Source: an uncultured Prevotella sp.
Lineage (GTDB): Bacteria; Bacteroidota; Bacteroidia; Bacteroidales; Bacteroidaceae
NCBI GenBank assembly: GCA_946998205.1
Contig: CAMPYJ010000014.1
Location: 1 to 59,825, forward strand
DNA: 59,825 nucleotides
Direction: 5' to 3'
Shown: positions 52,949-59,825 of the stretch, piece by piece
Layout: every line of letters begins with the position of its first letter
Position numbering within the stretch: position 1 is the first letter of the stretch
Notes under the pieces: generated by a model
What the model was told of the DNA's origin: nothing
The model's input: the letters and a program-made list of their open reading frames with translations, nothing else
The model's database searches: none
Made by a program: the position numbers and the translations under genes

Positions 52949-55777
52949 TTACAAATTGAATTTCAGTGAAAAAACATATTGTCTGGGTAACGAATAGGTG
53001 GCATAATTCAGTCCTCCCGATGCCACAGCCCCTTGCGAGTGCGCACCCGAGATGACCGCTTCGGGGTCTACGGATGCCGCAGTGAAGTTCAGCGGGTTGT
53101 TGACGCTCATGCTGAACAGCACACTCTTCACCACCGGCCTTGAGCCTTTGAGGTGATAAAGATAGCTCAAGCCAACGTTTCGCACCTTGAAGAAGTCGGC
53201 CTTCTCCACAAAATAGTTGGTAAAGTTGAGCCATGCGTCCTTCTGCTTCCTGCCCATGAGTGCCTTCTGGGGAACCACATCGTCTTTCAATCCCTTTTGA
53301 AAGCGGAACTGACGGTCGAACGAGTGAACGTAACTACCTGTCTGATAGTCACTACTCATCCACAGACTACAGTTTTTATAGTGAACATCCAACGACACGT
53401 TGCCGTAGCATGTGGGGATGGTAGAACCCAAATCTTGCATGCGCAGCACCTCCTTGAGGGTGCCGTCGGCATTGAGAACGGCCTTGTTGCCGCGCAAGAA
53501 GCCCACGGGCTTGCCCTCCTCCACTGCCGTCTGAATGGTTTCGGGACCGAACCCGCCAATGCTGAACGGCACCGTTCCGCCCGCGCTCAGCACACGGTTG
53601 CGGTTGGTGTTGACGGCCGTGCGCAGGGTGGCCTGCCAGTCCTTGGTGCGCACTACGTTGAGGGCAAGCGCCATCTCAACGCCCAGATTGCTGATTTCGC
53701 CAATGTTGGCCAAGTAGCTGGCCGCGCGTCCGGCCGACGGCAAGGTGGGAACCGTGAACAACGCTCCCTTGGTAACGGAGTGATAGTAGGTGAATGAGAG
53801 CGTGGCGATATCATGCAGGAAGGATGACTCGAAACCCACCTCGAACGAATGTTTCTTCTCGGGTCCCAAGTCGGGATTGCCAAACTGCCCGAACGTGCCA
53901 GCCTGCTTGCCCCGATAGCCCGTCACGGAGATGGTGCGCTGATAGGCGAATGGCGGCGGATAGCTGCCCGCAACACCATAGTTGCAGAACACGCGCAGCA
54001 TGGACAGCATGCCACTGCTGACCCATGGGGCGAGGAACGGCTCGTCACTCATCACGTAGGACAAGCCGAGCTTGGGATAAAACTGCCACTTCACATTGTC
54101 ACCAAATGCGGTGTTGTAGTCCACGCGCGCGCCTAAATCAAGGTAATATTTATTGAACAGTCCGATGTTGTCCTGTGCGTAAAAGCCGTAACTGTGCAGG
54201 AAGTTGAGCCACTCGTCAGCCTGAACGGTTCCTGCTCCGCTCATCACCTTGGCCCCGTCGCGCACATTGGTACCGCGATAGATAGCCTGACGGTCATGCG
54301 TGTTGAAATATTGGAAACCGGCTGTAAGCACGTTGCTCAAGCGGTTGGCGGCGTAAAGCTTGTACTGTCCGTTGATGTCGGCGGTGAGTCCGAAGTAATT
54401 GCGGTCGAAATTGTTGACGCGCCCGGCATCCGTAGTGCCCGCGGGCTTCACGCCAGTGTGAATGAGATACTCGTTGGTCACGATTTCCTTGTTGTTGTTA
54501 GCCCGATAGTCTATTCCTATAACGCCTTTAACGGTGAGTTGGGGCAATGGCTTGTAGAGCAAGGTGTGCGATGTTTGGAAATGTTTGGTTGACTCGCGAT
54601 AGTGCTGCAGAGCCTCGGCCTTGTCCACAAAGGCACGCATCTTCTCAAACGTTTCACCATCGGCAGCATCGATGTCGGCCGGATATCTCTGTTCATGGCC
54701 ATTGGCATCGGTGAACTTGAAGCGGCTGGAAGCGCTGCCCTCCGTGAACCACAGTCCCGTATAGAAGCCTTGATTGCCATTGCGACTGCGGTTATAATCA
54801 TCGGCCACGAAGCCAAATGAGTTCTGATACTCCAGCCGGGTAGTCAGCTGTGCGCGCGAACCAAACCGCAGGTCGTACCGCTTATGGGCATTGTTGTTGT
54901 GTATCACCACACCCGTGTTTTCCATCATGCTGGCGCCCAAGCTATACCCATACTTGCTGTTTCCGCCGGCAAGCGACAGCCGGTAACGCTGCTCGAAGCC
55001 CGTCTGGTTGAGCAAATCGGCCGTACGGCGGAAGTGATAAAACTGCGTGGTGGCCTTGTCCCATCCCATGTCCACAGAGGCTGAAGCGTGAAAGCCATCC
55101 GAGCTACCCTTCTTCGTGAAGATTTGTATCACGCCATTGGCCGCATCAGAACCATAGAGCGTGGTGGCCGCACCACCGCTCACATATTCTATATGGTCGA
55201 TGTTCTCCACGGAAATATCGCTCAGCGCGCTCGACGCCGCCATCTCACCCATGGGCATGTCGCCGATGGTGTAAGGCTGGGCGCCATACCCTTTCTTGGA
55301 ATAATTGAGAACGGCGCCGGTGTTGAGGTTGTCGGTGCGTACGCCGTCAACGTAGATGATGGGAGTGGAATTGGAGAACGCCGAGGACAATCCCCGTGCT
55401 TTGATGACAGAGGTGCTGCCGGGTTGCGCCCCAGAGAGTGAGAACTGAACCCCGGGGATGGCGTCGCGCAACATCTCGTCCATGCGCCCGGCGGGGAACT
55501 TCCGCAAGTCTTTACCTGAAATTTTGGTGACGTTCGAAGACAACCTTCGCCGTTCAATGGCTCCGCCCTGCCCCGTGACCACTACTTCGTCAAGACGGAT
55601 GGGCGAGTTGAACCTCACCGTGTCTGCCTTCTCCGCACGCGCGTTGGCATGATTGTCATCCGTTACCATCATCGCCCTCGTGCCAGGATTTGCAAATGCG
55701 GGCAGGTGGGCCAATGATTGAAAAGCAACCAATGATGTTATCGTCAACAAATTGGCTTCTCTTGTTAAATGAATCAT
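52949..55777 (-). CDS. SusC/RagA-family TonB-dependent transporter
   Basis: A 942-residue outer-membrane transporter. Signal peptide, then a TonB-box-like LDEVVVTGQG at about residue 63-72, a plug (FPAGRMDEMLRDAIPGVQFS, KARGLSSAFSNSTPIIYVDGVR, GGAATTLYGSDAANGVIQIFTKKG) and a 22-strand barrel ending in VFSLKFNL. The N-terminal carboxypeptidase-like extension found in many SusC proteins is absent, so the mature N-terminus is short. With the SusD partner it forms an import complex. Its 290-nt leader is mostly a MITE-like element. Confidence 0.92.
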   Translation of the reverse strand: MIHLTREANLLTITSLVAFQSLAHLPAFANPGTRAMMVTDDNHANARAEKADTVRFNSPIRLDEVVVTGQGGAIERRRLSSNVTKISGKDLRKFPAGRMDEMLRDAIPGVQFSLSGAQPGSTSVIKARGLSSAFSNSTPIIYVDGVRTDNLNTGAVLNYSKKGYGAQPYTIGDMPMGEMAASSALSDISVENIDHIEYVSGGAATTLYGSDAANGVIQIFTKKGSSDGFHASASVDMGWDKATTQFYHFRRTADLLNQTGFEQRYRLSLAGGNSKYGYSLGASMMENTGVVIHNNNAHKRYDLRFGSRAQLTTRLEYQNSFGFVADDYNRSRNGNQGFYTGLWFTEGSASSRFKFTDANGHEQRYPADIDAADGETFEKMRAFVDKAEALQHYRESTKHFQTSHTLLYKPLPQLTVKGVIGIDYRANNNKEIVTNEYLIHTGVKPAGTTDAGRVNNFDRNYFGLTADINGQYKLYAANRLSNVLTAGFQYFNTHDRQAIYRGTNVRDGAKVMSGAGTVQADEWLNFLHSYGFYAQDNIGLFNKYYLDLGARVDYNTAFGDNVKWQFYPKLGLSYVMSDEPFLAPWVSSGMLSMLRVFCNYGVAGSYPPPFAYQRTISVTGYRGKQAGTFGQFGNPDLGPEKKHSFEVGFESSFLHDIATLSFTYYHSVTKGALFTVPTLPSAGRAASYLANIGEISNLGVEMALALNVVRTKDWQATLRTAVNTNRNRVLSAGGTVPFSIGGFGPETIQTAVEEGKPVGFLRGNKAVLNADGTLKEVLRMQDLGSTIPTCYGNVSLDVHYKNCSLWMSSDYQTGSYVHSFDRQFRFQKGLKDDVVPQKALMGRKQKDAWLNFTNYFVEKADFFKVRNVGLSYLYHLKGSRPVVKSVLFSMSVNNPLNFTAASVDPEAVISGAHSQGAVASGGLNYATYSLPRQYVFSLKFNL

Positions 55778-55796
55778 TATACGTAAAATCTTTTAC

Positions 55797-56053
55797 GGGC
55801 AGTTCCATAAATTGCCACCGTAAAGTTTCTTTATATCAGACTTTTTACGTTTTGCCATCTTGTGTTCTCTTTTTATATAAAACAGGCTGCGCCTCAACAA
55901 TTCAAACAAGTTTGATTGTATTCGGCTTGCTCCATTTTTGGTTCAATTTTCTTGTTCGTTCAGTCGTACAGCACGCCATACTCCTTCACTCACAAACAAA
56001 TTGTCCTCAAAAACAGTCTCACAATCTGCCAAAGCTAATCTATAGAACCGCCC
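55797..56053 (+). mobile_element. MITE-like element with ~65-bp insert, in the SusC leader
   Basis: 257 bp, ends GGGCAGTTCCATAAATTG and TAATCTATAGAACCGCCC, target duplication TTAC (55793-55796 and 56054-56057). About 65 bp has been added to the left arm, starting near ATATAAAACAGGCTGCGCC. It lies between the promoter (56074-56105) and the susC start (55777), in the same orientation relative to the gene as the copy before the porin. Confidence 0.9.
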
Positions 56054-56073
56054 TTACATTTATAATAAGGCTA

Positions 56074-56105
56074 CAAAGGTAAAAACTTCCTTTTAATCTG
56101 TCAAA
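56074..56105 (-). promoter_or_regulatory. Promoter of the susCD operon
   Basis: Minus strand: TTTG (56105-56102), 20 nt, TACCTTTG (56081-56074). The predicted transcript starts near 56067 and passes through the whole MITE. Confidence 0.65.
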
Positions 56106-56161
56106 AGGTTGAGGGATTTATCATGACTGAAGCAGATTTTTGATAAAAAAAGCGAATATCC

Positions 56162-56193
56162 TTTTGCAGGAATGCAAAAAAAGCATACCTTTG
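56162..56193 (+). promoter_or_regulatory. Promoter of the tRNA gene
   Basis: TTTTG (56162-56166), 19 nt, TACCTTTG (56186-56193): a full match. Confidence 0.65.
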
Positions 56194-56248
56194 CACACGC
56201 GATCGCCGCCGCTGATGCGTAAGACGTGTCGGCAGACGGAGGGCAGAC

Positions 56249-56323
56249 AGGGGTATAGCCCAGATGGTTTAGAGCGCTGCAGTCACATTGCAGAGGTCAT
56301 CGGTTCGAGCCCGATTATCCCTA
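56249..56323 (+). tRNA. tRNA-Val (anticodon CAC)
   Basis: A cloverleaf can be drawn. The acceptor AGGGGTA pairs with TATCCCT (one G-T), and A73 is the discriminator. The D arm is GCCC..GAGC with one mismatch, the anticodon stem CTGCA/TGCAG holds loop GTCACAT (anticodon CAC), and the T arm is ATCGG-TTCGAGC-CCGAT. CCA is not encoded. Purine 32 and the D-stem mismatch are slightly unusual. A strong terminator follows. Confidence 0.82.
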
Positions 56324-56330
56324 CCTCACC

Positions 56331-56373
56331 AAAAAGTCCGGGAAAGCGAGATTCACGCTTTCCCGGACTTTTT
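56331..56373 (+). terminator. Strong terminator after the tRNA
   Basis: An 18-bp perfect stem (56331-56348 with 56356-56373) around AGATTCA; GTCCGGGAAAGCG pairs with CGCTTTCCCGGAC and T5 follows. Confidence 0.95.
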
Positions 56374-56722
56374 CCGTCTTATCAAACCTTACCCTTTCTC
56401 CCGGTACTTTCTCCGCTCTCACGCGCCCGCTCCGTTTTCCCGGTCTTCCTGCGTGTCTCCTACCGCCCGCTCCCCCCTCCAGGCAACATCATTGCCACTG
56501 GCGGTTAAACTCATGCGGTTTGAGCCGCAAACCCCATGTGATTGGCGGCTTGAGTGAGCGACATTGCGGCATGCCCGCCAAGGGCGACCTCCCGTGCGGG
56601 GCGGGAGGCTCGTAAGGGCGGCGGGAGGCTCGCTGGCGGCGGTGCATGAGAGCGGCGCGCCAAGATGCCGGCTCACCGCTCTCACGCGCGCTTACCGCGT
56701 GCGATTCCATCCTCACCGCGCG
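56374..56722. other. GC-rich intergenic region with hairpins
   Basis: No gene is supported. Hairpins seen are CTCCCG/CGGGAG near 56590 and GAGAGCGG/CCGCTCTC near 56649-56686; the latter may end transcripts of rny (stop at 56723). Confidence 0.5.
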
Positions 56723-58255
56723 TCACTTGGCGTAGGCCACGCTGCGCGTCTCGCGTATGACGGTGATTTTCACCTGTCCGGGATAAGTCATCTCGTTTTG
56801 TATCTTGGTGGCGATGTCATCCGACAGCTTCGCCGACTCGGCGTCATCCATCTTGTCGGCTCCCACGATGACGCGCAGCTCTCGGCCGGCCTGTATGGCA
56901 TAGGTCTTCGTCACGCCCGGATAGCTCATGGCGGTGGCCTCGAGGTCGTTCAGCCGCTTGATGTACGCTTCAACGATTTCGCGCCGGGCTCCGGGCCGCG
57001 CGCCCGAGATGGCGTCGCACACCTGTACGATGGGAGCCAGCAGCGTTTGCATCTCCACCTCGTCGTGGTGAGCCGCGATGGCGTTGCAGATATCCGGCTT
57101 CTCCTTATATTTCTCGGCCAGCTTGGCGCCATACAGCGCGTGGGGCAGCTCGCTCTCCTCATCAGGCACCTTTCCGATGTCGTGCAAGAGTCCGGCGCGT
57201 TTCGCCTTCTTGGGGTTGAGCCCCAGCTCCGCGGCCATCACCGCGCATAGGTTGGCCGTCTCGCGCGCGTGCTGCAGAAGGTTCTGTCCATAGCTTGAGC
57301 GGTATTTCATCTTGCCCACGATGCGCACCAGTTCGGGATGCAGGCCGTGAATGCCCAGGTCTATCACGGTGCGCTTTCCGGTCTCGATGATTTCGTTGTC
57401 AAGCTGCTTCTTCACCTTTGCCACCACCTCTTCTATCCGCGCGGGATGTATGCGGCCGTCGGCTACGAGCTGGTGCAGGGCCAGGCGGCACACCTCCCTG
57501 CGCACCGGGTCGAAGGCTGAGATGACGATGGCCTCGGGTGTGTCGTCTACGACGATTTCCACGCCCGTGGCGGCTTCCAGGGCCCGGATGTTGCGTCCCT
57601 CGCGTCCGATGATGCGGCCTTTCACCTCATCGTTGTCGATGTGGAACACGCTCACCGAATTCTCGATGGCCGTCTCCGTGGCTACGCGCTGTATGGTCTG
57701 TATGACGATTTTCTTGGCCTGCTGGTTGGCGTTGAGCTTGGCCTCGTCCATGATTTCGTTGATGTAGCCGGCCGCGTCGGAGCGGGCCTCGTCTTTAAGG
57801 CTTTCTATCAACCGGTTCTTCGCCTCGTCGGCGCTCAGTCCGGAGAGTTCCTCCAGCATGTCGCGCTCGCGCAGCTGCATTTTTTCCAGCTCCGCCTGCT
57901 TGATTTGCAGCAGTTTCTTCTCATTGTCGATGCGCTGCTGCTGTTGGTCCACCTCCTGTTTCCTGCGCGCGAGCTCATCCTGGCGCTGGCTCAGCCCGAT
58001 TTCTCTTTGCTTGAGCTTGTTCTCGGTTTGTTGGATTTTCTGGTTGCGCAGCTGCACCTCTTTCTCCAGTTCTGACTTCTTGTTGAGGAATTTCTCCTTT
58101 ACCTCCAACAGTTTCTTTTCCTTGACCACTTGAGCCTCTTTGTCGGCCGCGGCCACCATCTCGTTATATTTTCCCTTTACGACGTAACGGAAAATCGCAT
58201 AGCCACCCAGTCCGCCTGCTACGAGCGCCACGATGGCAACAATTACAATACTCAT
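56723..58255 (-). CDS. rny: Ribonuclease Y
   Basis: A membrane-anchored endoribonuclease that starts mRNA decay. 510 residues: an N-terminal helix (IVIVAIVALVAGGLGGYAIF), a long charged coiled coil (about 30-180), a KH RNA-binding domain (VKGRIIGREGRNIRALEAATGV) and an HD domain with GLLHDIGKVPDEES as the metal site. No defect is visible. Confidence 0.96.
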   Translation of the reverse strand: MSIVIVAIVALVAGGLGGYAIFRYVVKGKYNEMVAAADKEAQVVKEKKLLEVKEKFLNKKSELEKEVQLRNQKIQQTENKLKQREIGLSQRQDELARRKQEVDQQQQRIDNEKKLLQIKQAELEKMQLRERDMLEELSGLSADEAKNRLIESLKDEARSDAAGYINEIMDEAKLNANQQAKKIVIQTIQRVATETAIENSVSVFHIDNDEVKGRIIGREGRNIRALEAATGVEIVVDDTPEAIVISAFDPVRREVCRLALHQLVADGRIHPARIEEVVAKVKKQLDNEIIETGKRTVIDLGIHGLHPELVRIVGKMKYRSSYGQNLLQHARETANLCAVMAAELGLNPKKAKRAGLLHDIGKVPDEESELPHALYGAKLAEKYKEKPDICNAIAAHHDEVEMQTLLAPIVQVCDAISGARPGARREIVEAYIKRLNDLEATAMSYPGVTKTYAIQAGRELRVIVGADKMDDAESAKLSDDIATKIQNEMTYPGQVKITVIRETRSVAYAK

Positions 58256-58384
58256 TATTCTTTAGTTTAAATTTCCATTGATACTGGCCACGTCAATGAA
58301 AAGGGCGCGCCGGCGCGGAACGCCGGAACGTCATGGAAAGAGACGCCGGCTCGCCCGCTGGGCGCGCCGGTCGAGGGGTTCGGC
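58256..58384. other. GC-rich spacer between zapA and rny
   Basis: The word GGGCGCGCCGG occurs twice (near 58302 and 58362), with CGCCGG elements between, giving several alternative hairpins. It may be an attenuator or a small structured RNA; I cannot assign a family. Confidence 0.35.
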
Positions 58385-58690
58385 CTATCCTTTCAGCGCG
58401 TCCTCGATTTCAGACGTCAGCTGAGACATGGCCTTTCCGTATGGCTCCACGTCGTTGCGCGCCAGCTCTTTCTCGTAGCGCAGCGCAACGTCTATCAGCG
58501 CCATGTACAGTATGTCCTTCTCGCTTCTCTTCGCCTTGTAGAAGGAAGCGTAAGTGTTGACGGTGTTGGTGATAAGCTTGGCTGCCTTGCGATAATACTC
58601 CTCATCCTGCCGCATGACCGTTACGCTCATGTCGGTATCGTAAACGTGCAATCTTATCTGTAGGTTATCTCTGTTGTCTCCTGCCATCAC
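58385..58690 (-). CDS. zapA: Cell division protein ZapA
   Basis: A 101-residue FtsZ-ring stabiliser: LQIRLHVYDTDMSVTVMRQDEEYYRKAAKLIT is the N-terminal ZapA domain, and the conserved ILYMALIDVALRYEKELA helix is present. It follows the coiled-coil gene by 5 bp. Confidence 0.88.
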   Translation of the reverse strand: MMAGDNRDNLQIRLHVYDTDMSVTVMRQDEEYYRKAAKLITNTVNTYASFYKAKRSEKDILYMALIDVALRYEKELARNDVEPYGKAMSQLTSEIEDALKG

Positions 58691-58695
58691 TCCGA

Positions 58696-58989
58696 TTACT
58701 TTTCATTCAGTAGCGTGATACATTTGTTGACGTCTCTGATCAGCTTTGACAATCGTTTCTTGGCCACGTCGAGGTCGGTGGTTGAGATTTCTATCATCTT
58801 GGCCATCTTGAGACTGTTGTAGTCTTTCCGCGCCTGGTCCAACCTCGCCTCGAGCTGTTTAATCTTGGCGTCGCGCTCGTCGACCATGGCGTACAGGCTG
58901 TCGTTCTCCCGTTTCGTATCCTTGTACTGGAGAATCATCTGTCTGATGCGAGTGGTGAACAGCGTTAGGGTCTTCTCATTAGCATCCAT
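58696..58989 (-). CDS. Coiled-coil protein encoded upstream of zapA
   Basis: 97 residues, almost wholly charged coiled coil (residues 10-65, YKDTKRENDSLYAMVDERDAKIKQLEARLDQ), no signal or membrane segment. Small coiled-coil proteins in this position in Bacteroidetes probably act in cell division beside ZapA, comparable in form to ZapB. A good promoter (59008-59039, minus) stands just upstream, so it heads the zapA unit. Confidence 0.75.
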   Translation of the reverse strand: MDANEKTLTLFTTRIRQMILQYKDTKRENDSLYAMVDERDAKIKQLEARLDQARKDYNSLKMAKMIEISTTDLDVAKKRLSKLIRDVNKCITLLNEK

Positions 58990-59007
58990 CGACTTACAAT
59001 TTGGTCA

Positions 59008-59039
59008 CAAATTTAGCTTAATAAATTGACAATCACAAA
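59008..59039 (-). promoter_or_regulatory. Promoter of the coiled-coil-zapA unit
   Basis: Minus strand: TTTG (59039-59036), 20 nt, TAAATTTG (59015-59008). Confidence 0.6.
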
Positions 59040-59127
59040 TTATCGGTTGTTTTTTTATCCGTTACTTTAATCATTGCCAGCGTCCGCTCTTGCGCCAAAG
59101 GCTCATAATGTTTTGTTTCATTGGCTG

Positions 59128-59757
59128 TTATTTTCTGTTCTCCTCGCCTGGTTTCGGTTCTTTCTTGGCCAGCATCACCATCTGGTGAGCGAAGCCCGCC
59201 GTCCACTTCTGCGAGAATCCCAGCCGCTTGTCGTATTGTCTCACGGCGAGCACGGCCTTGATGACGCCGGGGTCCTTGTAGTCGTTCTTGTTGAAGATGT
59301 CGCTCACGGTTTTCTCCGTCATGGCATACAGCGCGCCCTTGAAGATGGACGGCAGGCGCAGCTTGAACTTCATGAGGTTCCCCACGAGCATCATCAGCTC
59401 TTGCGTGAAGCCCTGAAACTGAAGAAGGTAGGTCTGCACGTCTTCCAGCCTGCGGCAATTCTTCCGGATGCTCTGGTCGATTTCCTTGAAGAAAAGATCG
59501 TCCGTGTGGTACATTTCTTTCAACATGTTGCGGCACCGCGCCTTCTCGCCCACTCCCAGCTTGTTGTTCACGGTGGGCACGCGCAGGGTGACCTTGAACG
59601 TGCGGAGGTCGGGCAGCATCTTCAAGTTGTTGATGCCCAACTGGGCTGCGATGGCCGACTGAAAGTAAACCCTGATGAGCGTCATGTAGTCTTCCACCCC
59701 GCCGGCGGTGACTCCTCCAGCCTTCTTTCCAAACAGTTTTGATAATAAATTAGTCAT
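59128..59757 (-). CDS. Conserved hypothetical protein
   Basis: A 209-residue cytoplasmic protein, mostly helical, without signal peptide. It begins TNLLSKLFGKKAGGVTAGGVEDYMTLIRVYFQ and contains CRRLEDVQTYLLQFQGFTQELMMLVGNLMKFKLRLP and AVLAVRQYDKRLGFSQKW. I recognise it only as a protein form common in Prevotella and Bacteroides and give no function. A MITE-like end starts 17 bp upstream. Confidence 0.7.
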   Translation of the reverse strand: MTNLLSKLFGKKAGGVTAGGVEDYMTLIRVYFQSAIAAQLGINNLKMLPDLRTFKVTLRVPTVNNKLGVGEKARCRNMLKEMYHTDDLFFKEIDQSIRKNCRRLEDVQTYLLQFQGFTQELMMLVGNLMKFKLRLPSIFKGALYAMTEKTVSDIFNKNDYKDPGVIKAVLAVRQYDKRLGFSQKWTAGFAHQMVMLAKKEPKPGEENRK

Positions 59758-59774
59758 TTTATTGTAAAATTAAA

Positions 59775-59825
59775 GGGCGGTTCTATAAATTACCGCCGTA
59801 AAGTTTTTTGTATGTTGGACAGTTT
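59775..59825 (+). mobile_element. MITE-like element, left end at the window edge
   Basis: GGGCGGTTCTATAAATTA and CCGCCGTAAAG, preceded by TAAA. Its 51 bp are identical to 8892-8942, including bases that belong to purF coding sequence there, so it may be a real copy or an assembly extension into a repeat. Confidence 0.7.

Noticed and set aside
58256..58384. 6S RNA between zapA and rny
   Set aside because: The spacer is GC-rich and structured, but at about 130 bp with several competing hairpins it does not show the long open-bubble rod expected; left unassigned.

Overview
The window reads as a chromosomal contig from a Bacteroidales bacterium, most likely a Prevotella-like member of the Prevotellaceae. 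The reasons are a complete nqrABCDEF operon, a SusC/SusD pair, a BspA-like leucine-rich-repeat protein, a C10 (streptopain-like) protease, an HU-like protein followed by a smalltalk-type micropeptide, a PorE-type OmpA lipoprotein, and Bacteroidetes promoters (TTTG or TTG, 19-20 nt, TAnnTTTG) before many genes. No database could be searched, so species is not claimed and family calls rest on motifs read by eye.

Layout. 0.4-3.7 kb (minus): GldB-like lipoprotein, family 2 glycosyltransferase, tRNA methylthiotransferase MtaB. 4.0-4.2: small lipoprotein. 4.5-11.7 (minus): carB, carA, purF, then a polysaccharide-export lipoprotein. 12.3-13.5: phosphate-selective-type porin. 13.6-14.6: gene debris, where the 3' end of a C10 protease gene is fused to the 3' end of a glycogen phosphorylase gene. 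15.3-20.5: BspA-like surface protein, a 76-aa peptide and the intact C10 protease. 21.0-26.8 (minus): Na+-pumping NADH:quinone reductase. 27.0-31.4: TamB. 31.7-32.5 (minus): HU-like protein and micropeptides. 33.0-35.0 (minus): a repeat-containing peptide and a surface lipoprotein. 35-38 kb: repeats and two broken genes. 38.1-38.8: toxin-antitoxin pair. 38.8-45.8: mutS2, topB, porE. 46.8-48.3 (minus): ECF sigma operon. 48.4-51.4: rRNA methyltransferase, thyA, folA. 51.5-55.8 (minus): SusD and SusC. 56.2: tRNA-Val. 56.7-59.8 (minus): rny, zapA, a coiled-coil protein and a conserved hypothetical.

The outstanding feature is a family of short mobile elements without a transposase (MITE-like): eleven full, partial or deleted copies, about 193 bp when intact, with 18-bp terminal inverted repeats GGGCGGTTCTATAAATTA / TAATTTATAGAACCGCCC. 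Six copies with both ends intact, plus one short derivative, are flanked by matching 4-bp target duplications. One copy splits an HD-domain gene whose two halves can be rejoined exactly. The central arms of the element pair with each other, and diverged subfamilies keep that pairing through compensatory changes, so selection on a long hairpin is likely. Copies lie in the 5' leaders of the porin and SusC genes, directly on the stop codons of tamB and mutS2, and one remnant supplies the last codons of purF.

The long intergenic spaces hold further repeat families: a ~245-345-bp unit next to the MITE, a ~210-bp array of three-base-loop hairpins present in inverted copies, octamer arrays, and simple repeats (GA13, C9) in leaders or upstream regions of surface-protein genes. 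Both ends of the window lie in repeated sequence. PorE plus sorting-tail-like C-termini on the BspA-like protein and the C10 protease suggest secretion through a type IX system.
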